From: Sideroxyarcus emersonii
GTDB lineage: Bacteria; Pseudomonadota; Gammaproteobacteria; Burkholderiales; Gallionellaceae
Length of the DNA: 64,000 nt
Assembly: GCF_021654335.1 (NCBI RefSeq)
Contig: NZ_AP023423.1
Span: forward strand, 1,425,001-1,489,000
Direction: 5' to 3'
Numbering within the stretch: the stretch's first letter is position 1; each line of letters starts with the position of its first letter. Positions 59,374 through 64,000 of the stretch are shown here, piece after piece. The position numbers and the translations under genes were made by a program. The notes beneath the pieces were generated by a model. The model was not told where the DNA came from and did not search any database. It saw only the letters and a list, made by a program, of their open reading frames with translations.

Positions 59374-59972
59374 CCGCCCCGCGCCTTGACATGATCGACC
59401 TGGTGTTCGAGATAAGCGGCGGGACACTGCCGGTTACCTATCACTACGAGCTCTGGAACGCGTTGACCCAGCTCGCGCCGCAGCTGGCCGGAGATGAAAA
59501 CGTAGGCGTGATCCCCTTGCGCATGTCGGCAAGCAATGAAGGGATGCTGATACCCAAACGCGCCAAACTGGCACTGCGGCTCCCCGCTGCACTTGCGGCT
59601 ATCGCCGCCGACCTGTCCCAGAAGCGCGTACGCGTGGCCGGGAGCGAATTGCTGCTGGGCTCATGCAAGACAAGACCGATACAACACTACCCCACCCTGC
59701 ATGCGCACCTGGTAACCGGCGCAGAGGATGAAATCGCATTTGTAAAGGAAATCGAAGCGGCCCTGGCTGCAATGGAGGTCGAAGCGAATCTGATCTGCGG
59801 ACAGCGCCATACGCTGACAGATGGAAGCCGTTCGATCAGCGGCTACAGCCTGGTATTGCACGATCTCAAACCGGAAGATTCGCTGCGGGTGCAATATGCC
59901 GGGCTCGGCAAGGAACGAAGATTTGGTTGCGGTATTTTCATACCGTATAAAGTCATTTCCGGACTGGAATGA
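59370..59972 (+). CDS. Cas6/Cmx6-like RAMP-fold protein (CRISPR RNA endonuclease homologue) without CRISPR
   Basis: A 200-residue protein whose pattern matches the Cas6 group annotated with type I MYXAN systems (Cmx6). The N-terminus reads LDMIDLVFEISGGTLPVTY, then a candidate catalytic His25 (YHYELWNAL), and the C-terminus carries the RAMP glycine-rich loop GLGKERRFGCGIF (G178, G180, G186, G188) followed by IP. The segment GYSLVLHDLKPEDSLRVQ also fits. I chose the GTG at 59370, which overlaps the upstream stop. No cas gene or repeat array is in the window; all neighbours are sulfur-relay genes. It may be a repurposed RNA-binding or RNA-cutting protein. Homology is by eye, without a profile search. 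Confidence 0.68.
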   Translation: MTAPRLDMIDLVFEISGGTLPVTYHYELWNALTQLAPQLAGDENVGVIPLRMSASNEGMLIPKRAKLALRLPAALAAIAADLSQKRVRVAGSELLLGSCKTRPIQHYPTLHAHLVTGAEDEIAFVKEIEAALAAMEVEANLICGQRHTLTDGSRSISGYSLVLHDLKPEDSLRVQYAGLGKERRFGCGIFIPYKVISGLE

Positions 59973-59996
59973 CATTCTTGATGAAAGGAAAGTACG

Positions 59997-60326
59997 ATGG
60001 GATACACAGTAGCGGGCAACGAACTGGAAACTGATGCGGAAGGCTATTTGCTGGAGCCGGATTATAGCGAAGAGGTCGTCAAGGTCATCGCCGCTGCCGA
60101 AGGTATCGAACTGACGCCCAGACATTGGGATGTCATCAATTACATGCGCGATCAATACCGCGAGAACGGTCATACCCCCAACTTCCGCAACATGCTGAAG
60201 GGGATCAACGAATTCTGGCCCGAGGCAGACAGCAAAGCCCTGTACGATCTGTTCCCTATCGGCCCGGCCAAACAGGCCGCCAAGGTCGCCGGGTTGACGC
60301 AACCGCTGGGCAAGGGCGGCTACTAA
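59997..60326 (+). CDS. DsrC/TusE-like protein lacking both redox cysteines (RspA-type)
   Basis: A 109-residue paralogue of DsrC. LETDAEGYLLEPDYSEEV, HWDVINYMRDQYRENG and GPAKQAAKVAGLTQPLG align with DsrC, but both C-terminal cysteines are gone (Ala replaces CysB; the tail ends LGKGGY). It cannot carry sulfur like DsrC and has been likened in the literature to regulatory DsrC-like (RspA) proteins. GAAAGG precedes the ATG. Its stop overlaps a possible ATG of the next gene. Confidence 0.9.
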   Translation: MGYTVAGNELETDAEGYLLEPDYSEEVVKVIAAAEGIELTPRHWDVINYMRDQYRENGHTPNFRNMLKGINEFWPEADSKALYDLFPIGPAKQAAKVAGLTQPLGKGGY

Positions 60327-60337
60327 TGGAGAAAGAA

Positions 60338-60811
60338 ATGGATATGGTAAATGTAGTGCTTGATATGAAGGGGCTTTCCTGCCCCAGACCGCTGATCGGC
60401 GCAAAACGCATGGTCGACGAGCTTGCCGCCGGGCAGGTTCTGCTGCTGGTATCGGACTGTCCGGGCACACCGGACGACCTGTTCGCCTGGGCAAAACAGA
60501 CCGGCAACCAGATTCTGAAGACCGAAAAGATGCCCGATGGCGGCACCGGCTATCACATCCAGAAAGGCAAAGGGCATGCGCACAATGCCAATGTGACGCT
60601 GGATATACGCGGAGCGGTCTGCCCAGGCCCCATCGTCGAAGCGAAAAAACTCCTGAACGGGATGCAGATTGGCGAAATATTGAAGCTGGTCAGCGATTGT
60701 CCGGGCGTGCAATCCGACATCGGCGGCTGGGCTTCCGCGACCGGCATGACCCTGCTCGAATCCGTAGAGGCTGCGCCCGGGTTGCACGAGTTCTACATCC
60801 GTAAAGGCTGA
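60338..60811 (+). CDS. Tandem TusA-domain protein (two fused sulfur carriers)
   Basis: A 157-residue fusion of two TusA domains. Domain 1 (about 1-75) has GLSCPRPLIGAKR; domain 2 (about 83-157) has GAVCPGPIVEAKK. Both keep the CPxP sulfur-binding cysteine, and each also has a second conserved Cys in SDCPG. The ATG at 60338 has GGAG 6 bases upstream; an earlier ATG at 60326 is possible. TusA-type proteins pass sulfur to DsrE and to tRNA-thiolation enzymes. A two-site carrier could hand sulfur on between its own halves. Confidence 0.92.
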   Translation: MDMVNVVLDMKGLSCPRPLIGAKRMVDELAAGQVLLLVSDCPGTPDDLFAWAKQTGNQILKTEKMPDGGTGYHIQKGKGHAHNANVTLDIRGAVCPGPIVEAKKLLNGMQIGEILKLVSDCPGVQSDIGGWASATGMTLLESVEAAPGLHEFYIRKG

Positions 60812-60817
60812 ACGGCG

Positions 60818-61417
60818 TTGCGCATCAAGAGCAATTGGTTCAAGGAAGGCCGCGCACATACTCCGCAAGAGATATCCGATGCCCTGGCGTTCGTCGTGTC
60901 GCGCATTGCCAATAATGCGCTGAACAATACCCGCCAGGCAAAATTCGAGATCGAGGCCGGGCCACGGTATTTCGATTTCCTCGCCGAATTCCTGATATTC
61001 CTCATCCTCTCCGCCGATCGCATCGCCTATCGGACGCTTTCCGAGGCAGACCGCCAGATTTTTACAGGCAATCTGGCGAACCGGGTCGCCGAAACCTATG
61101 CCGAGAACCGCAGTCGCCTGCTTGTCGGCGACCTGAAGCAGTGCAAGCAGGATTTCATCGACCTGCTCAACCAGCGCGCCGGCGAATACGCCGACTTCAG
61201 TTACGACGAGAACGGCCCCTCTTACGCCTTCTATCGCTATCTTGCGTATTGCATAGGCGGAATCATGAATGACGCCGACAGCGGCTGGATCATCGACCAG
61301 ATCATCAGCTTTGAAGCGCCCGAAGCGATACAAATGGTTGACAAGACCTTGCGCGGCCTGAACGAAACCGAACCCAGACAGCCACGCCGTCGCCGTGCCT
61401 CCTCCAGCGGGGATTGA
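60818..61417 (+). CDS. 199-residue protein in the dsr-divergent operon, function unknown
   Basis: A helical soluble protein starting with TTG at 60818, six bases after the tandem TusA gene; RIKSNWFKEGRAHTPQEISD opens it. A hydrophobic stretch (FDFLAEFLIFLILSADRIAY) may be a buried helix. The C-terminal tail is very basic (PRQPRRRRASS), suggesting nucleic acid or acidic-surface binding. The next gene's ATG directly follows its stop. No family is recognised. Confidence 0.75.
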   Translation: MRIKSNWFKEGRAHTPQEISDALAFVVSRIANNALNNTRQAKFEIEAGPRYFDFLAEFLIFLILSADRIAYRTLSEADRQIFTGNLANRVAETYAENRSRLLVGDLKQCKQDFIDLLNQRAGEYADFSYDENGPSYAFYRYLAYCIGGIMNDADSGWIIDQIISFEAPEAIQMVDKTLRGLNETEPRQPRRRRASSSGD

Positions 61418-62290
61418 ATGAGCACCCCATTCGATCTCGACGATGCCGAAAACTACCGGCGCTGGCGCGAACAGAAGCTCGCTGATGCCCCGAACTCCGC
61501 CGATGAACTGGTCGTCGAGGTGCGCGACCCTCGCGCGCTGACGCAGATCGAATACGACGCGATCGCCGATCGCCTACGCCGCTGCAACATGGTGATCTAC
61601 GCCAGCCCGGTGCACGATGCGGACACCGAGATCCCGCGCCTGCTGGGCCTGCAGTTCGGCCTGGCGCATCTCGATGCCAACTGGCTGGCTGGCGAGGACG
61701 GCATCTCGGAAATTCGCGTATTCGACAACGGCACGCGCCAACACTACATCCCCTACACCGACCGGCCGATCAAATGGCATACCGACGGCTACTACAATCC
61801 GCCGGATCGCACGATCCGCGGCATGGTTCTGCATTGCGTGCGCAGCGCCAGCAGCGGCGGCGAAAACCAGCTGATGGACCACGAGATGGCCTATCTCCTG
61901 CTCCGCGATGAAGATCCAAGGCATATCAGGGCACTGATGCAGGCCGATGCAATGACCATCCCCGAACGGGTGGATGAGGGAGTGCGTGCCGCACAAAGCG
62001 GCCCGGTGTTTTCGCTGGACGCGGCCGGGAACCTGCACATGCGCTATACCGCGCGAACCCGCAGCATCGAGTGGAAGCAGGATAGCGCCACGGTGGCGGC
62101 AGTCGCCGCATTGGAAAGGTTGCTGGCCTCTGACACCCCCCATGTCTTCAAGGCACATCTGGAGCCGGGCATGGGATTGCTATGCAACAACGTGCTGCAC
62201 GACCGCTCAGCTTTTGTGGACGATCCGACCCATCCGCCGCGTTTGCTGTATCGCGCACGCTATCTGGATCGGATCAGCCTGGCCCGCTGA
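61418..62290 (+). CDS. TauD/TfdA-family Fe(II)/2-oxoglutarate dioxygenase
   Basis: A 290-residue enzyme with the iron-binding facial triad: H121 and D123 in IKWHTDGYYNPP and the distal H261 in NNVLHDRSAF; an arginine near 275-279 would bind 2-oxoglutarate. Relatives release sulfite from taurine or hydroxylate small molecules. It starts at once after the previous stop (TGAATG). No sulfonate transporter is nearby, so the substrate may be an organosulfur compound or a protein or RNA residue; this is inference. It ends the operon. Confidence 0.88.
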   Translation: MSTPFDLDDAENYRRWREQKLADAPNSADELVVEVRDPRALTQIEYDAIADRLRRCNMVIYASPVHDADTEIPRLLGLQFGLAHLDANWLAGEDGISEIRVFDNGTRQHYIPYTDRPIKWHTDGYYNPPDRTIRGMVLHCVRSASSGGENQLMDHEMAYLLLRDEDPRHIRALMQADAMTIPERVDEGVRAAQSGPVFSLDAAGNLHMRYTARTRSIEWKQDSATVAAVAALERLLASDTPHVFKAHLEPGMGLLCNNVLHDRSAFVDDPTHPPRLLYRARYLDRISLAR

Positions 62291-62363
62291 AAATCCCCCT
62301 TGGGCACATCTTGACCATCCAGTTCCGCGTAGCACTGGTGTCAGTCCGATGCTGCCGCAGCTG

Positions 62364-63320
62364 TTACTTGCTGCCCACCCAGAAGTCGTAGCCCGCCTTC
62401 AGGAATTCGTCGTGGGGTATGTAATGCGAACCATCGCACGAAAAAGTGAGGCCGACGATGCCGTTAAAGAGATTCAGGGTGCCCGAGCGCAGGTAGAACA
62501 TGTCGTCCATGAAACGCAGTGCCCGGAATGAGTCCAGCACGGTACGTATCTGGTGGTGCGGCACCAGCGCATCGGACGGATAGGGAGTCTTGGGGTAGGC
62601 AAGGCAGATATCCGGGTCGATCAGCGCATCGATATCCAGCAACCGGTATCGATATGGATCAGCCATCACCCAGACAACCGCACGGCTACTCGAAAAATGC
62701 AGGATCACGTGGTACACGCCGTGATAAACCATCAACTCTTCGATCACCCCCAGGACAGTATCGATCTGCCGGTCCATGGCGCTCTCGACGCGTTTCTGGT
62801 GGAAAACGCTGTCACGAATGGATGGGTCGCCCTTGAGCTGGCGCCAGAAGACCGGTTCTTCGTATAGCTTGTGGGTCAGTGGCAGGTCGCGCAAATCGAA
62901 ATCGGTGGCGATGAATCCCAGTACCGCACCGGAAGGAGCGCGCACCACCTGGACCGCAGTCAGCGATGGGCGCCGCCCAAGCTGGCTGATATAAGCTTCC
63001 GAAAGCAATGCCCCCGCAATCGGCAGCACTTCGCTCATATAGGGACGTTTCGAGCGATCACGACCGATGGCTGTCTCGATCAGGCCTTCTGCGCTGGCAT
63101 TGCTGCTGATCTGTATTCCGCTGGTGTCCAGCGCATACAACGACCTGCCGTAAGGCAGCATCTTCAACCCTGCCGCCAGCACCCGATCAAGCTGCGCGCG
63201 ATCCGTCCAGACCGGCATGCATCGCGCCGCCAACTGCTGCAGCGGCTCCTGCAAAACATCGGAAAGTTCTTTGCGCTGGCGCGCGATGCTTTCCTGCAAT
63301 GTCACTGCCGCTTGCTCCAT
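62364..63320 (-). CDS. Soluble PDC/Cache-like sensor domain protein
   Basis: About 318 residues with no signal peptide or membrane helix. The first half (an N-terminal helix, then LYALDTSGIQISSN, PYMSEVLPIAGALLSEAYIS, GAVLGFIATDFDL) has the pattern of a double PDC/Cache ligand-binding domain, usually extracytoplasmic. The second half (DTVLGVIEELMVYHGVYHVI onward) repeats a sensor-like strand pattern. I chose the ATG at 63320 behind GGAAG; a TTG nine bases earlier is possible. No output domain is present, so it is an orphan sensor or binding protein. Confidence 0.65.
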   Translation of the reverse strand: MEQAAVTLQESIARQRKELSDVLQEPLQQLAARCMPVWTDRAQLDRVLAAGLKMLPYGRSLYALDTSGIQISSNASAEGLIETAIGRDRSKRPYMSEVLPIAGALLSEAYISQLGRRPSLTAVQVVRAPSGAVLGFIATDFDLRDLPLTHKLYEEPVFWRQLKGDPSIRDSVFHQKRVESAMDRQIDTVLGVIEELMVYHGVYHVILHFSSSRAVVWVMADPYRYRLLDIDALIDPDICLAYPKTPYPSDALVPHHQIRTVLDSFRALRFMDDMFYLRSGTLNLFNGIVGLTFSCDGSHYIPHDEFLKAGYDFWVGSK

Positions 63321-63418
63321 CTGCGTCAATCTTCCGAATGGGCTGCTGGCGACATTTTCGCCAAATCATATTGCCTTGCTGTGACACCGGATATTCGGCA
63401 TATGCCCATCGAGCGCTC

Positions 63419-63901
63419 CTATAGCATCTCGACCACCCACTGCGTCACCGTGCCGGTGGCATGGGCACACTGCCGGCCCCTAGCCTCGTCGAAAGCCTTG
63501 TATTCGTCGACATTCCACATGTCGTAGGTACGCCCGGTGAACTGTTGCTGCAGCTGGCTGCAGGTGACACCGCCGAATTCCTCGCGAAAACGCTCGGTCA
63601 GTTCCTTCGCTTTCTTGAAATTGTTTATATAGCGCCCCTGGTCCAGCTTGTCCCGGTCGCGACCATATTTTGCGCTCAGCGCCAGAAGTCCGCCCGTGAG
63701 CGCCCCGCAGACGCCTTCGCCCAGCAGCCCGCCGCCGCCCGAAAGCCCATGGCTCGCCTTCACCGTCTGGTCGTCGATGCCACCGACGGTTTCCTGCACG
63801 GTCGCCAGCACGCACTGCGGACAACATCCGTAATCGAGTTCGTATCTGAGCGCTTTGGCATAAGCCTGTTCACCTAATGCCCGTTTCTGTTCGATGTCCA
63901 T
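63419..63901 (-). CDS. C_GCAxxG_C_C family protein
   Basis: A 160-residue cytoplasmic protein of the C_GCAxxG_C_C family: a Cys cluster CCPQCVLATVQE, GEGVCGALTGGLLALS and later cysteines (VTCSQLQQ, RQCAHATG). The conserved cysteines suggest metal or redox binding, but no activity is known to me. I chose the ATG at 63901 (GAGG 8 bases upstream) over a GTG at 63910. A dyad lies directly upstream, at 63919-63934. Confidence 0.85.
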   Translation of the reverse strand: MDIEQKRALGEQAYAKALRYELDYGCCPQCVLATVQETVGGIDDQTVKASHGLSGGGGLLGEGVCGALTGGLLALSAKYGRDRDKLDQGRYINNFKKAKELTERFREEFGGVTCSQLQQQFTGRTYDMWNVDEYKAFDEARGRQCAHATGTVTQWVVEML

Positions 63902-63918
63902 GATTAGCACCTCACAAT

Positions 63919-63934
63919 ATTAGAAATTGCTAAT
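63919..63934. promoter_or_regulatory. ATTAG-N6-CTAAT dyad upstream of the C_GCAxxG_C_C gene
   Basis: ATTAG (63919-63923) and CTAAT (63930-63934) form a perfect 5-bp dyad with a 6-base centre in an AT-rich stretch, 18 bases upstream of the ATG. The size suits a small dimeric repressor such as an ArsR-type protein. The regulator is not identified; the region to 64000 holds no gene that I can support. Confidence 0.4.
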
Positions 63935-64000
63935 TCATAATACGTCCGGCCAGATGCATACGCAATGAATTTTGTACTAATTATCCACTTGGCAAAATAA

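Noticed and set aside
59370..62290. Search for a CRISPR array near the Cas6-like gene
   Set aside because: No direct repeats of 24-40 bases with regular spacers were seen in the surrounding region; all sequence is accounted for by tightly packed genes.
62331..62352. CCAGT/ACTGG dyad between the dioxygenase gene and the sensor gene as a terminator
   Set aside because: Stem of only five pairs with a long loop and no T-run on either strand.

Overview
The window reads as the chromosome of a betaproteobacterium of the Nitrosomonadales, most likely a Gallionellaceae/Sulfuricellaceae-type chemolithotroph. This is inferred from a full rpsB-to-rnhB envelope-synthesis block in betaproteobacterial order, a complete reverse-type dissimilatory sulfite reductase (rDsr) operon, small class I cytochromes c and a hemerythrin. 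No species is proven. No rRNA, tRNA, CRISPR array, insertion sequence or prophage was seen.

Layout. 1-5900: a minus-strand branched-chain amino acid (Liv-type) ABC transporter in which permease LivM and both ATPases are one 888-residue polypeptide, followed by a class III nucleotidyl cyclase. 6.2-10 kb: two small cytochromes c, msrA, an HD-GYP phosphodiesterase and a CopD-like membrane protein. 10-24.3 kb: the minus-strand block rpsB-tsf-pyrH-frr-uppS-cdsA-dxr-rseP-bamA-skp-lpxD-fabZ-lpxA-lpxB-rnhB, with a recognisable promoter and leader hairpin before rpsB and a hairpin terminator/attenuator between rpsB and tsf. 24.4-36.2 kb: a PilZ protein, PII (glnB), nadE, a large EF-hand membrane protein, rmuC, a dienelactone hydrolase, typA, and a coupled pair of a PhnD-like lipoprotein and a GGDEF sensor. 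36.6-42.8 kb (plus strand): rhlE, map, glnD, a COG4705-like membrane protein with four internal repeats, and a hemerythrin.

42.9-62.3 kb is sulfur metabolism. The minus-strand operon reads dsrA-B-E-F-H-C-M-K-L-J-O-P-N, then a DUF4202-like gene, cysG and four poorly known genes (a secreted 300-residue protein, an ankyrin protein, a 75-residue protein and a Cys-rich 144-residue protein). It covers sulfur relay (DsrEFH, DsrC), oxidation of sulfur to sulfite at siroheme (DsrAB), electron transfer (DsrL, DsrMKJOP) and siroheme supply (CysG, DsrN). A 311-base region with dyads and repeated ACTGGG boxes separates it from a divergent plus-strand operon of six tightly packed genes: a 71-residue unknown, a Cas6/Cmx6-like RAMP protein with no CRISPR array nearby, a DsrC-like protein lacking both redox cysteines, a tandem-fused TusA, a 199-residue unknown, and a TauD/TfdA-type dioxygenase. 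This divergent operon, which places a CRISPR-RNA-endonuclease-like protein among sulfur-relay proteins, is the most unusual part of the window. The window ends with a soluble sensor-like protein and a C_GCAxxG_C_C family protein preceded by a dyad.
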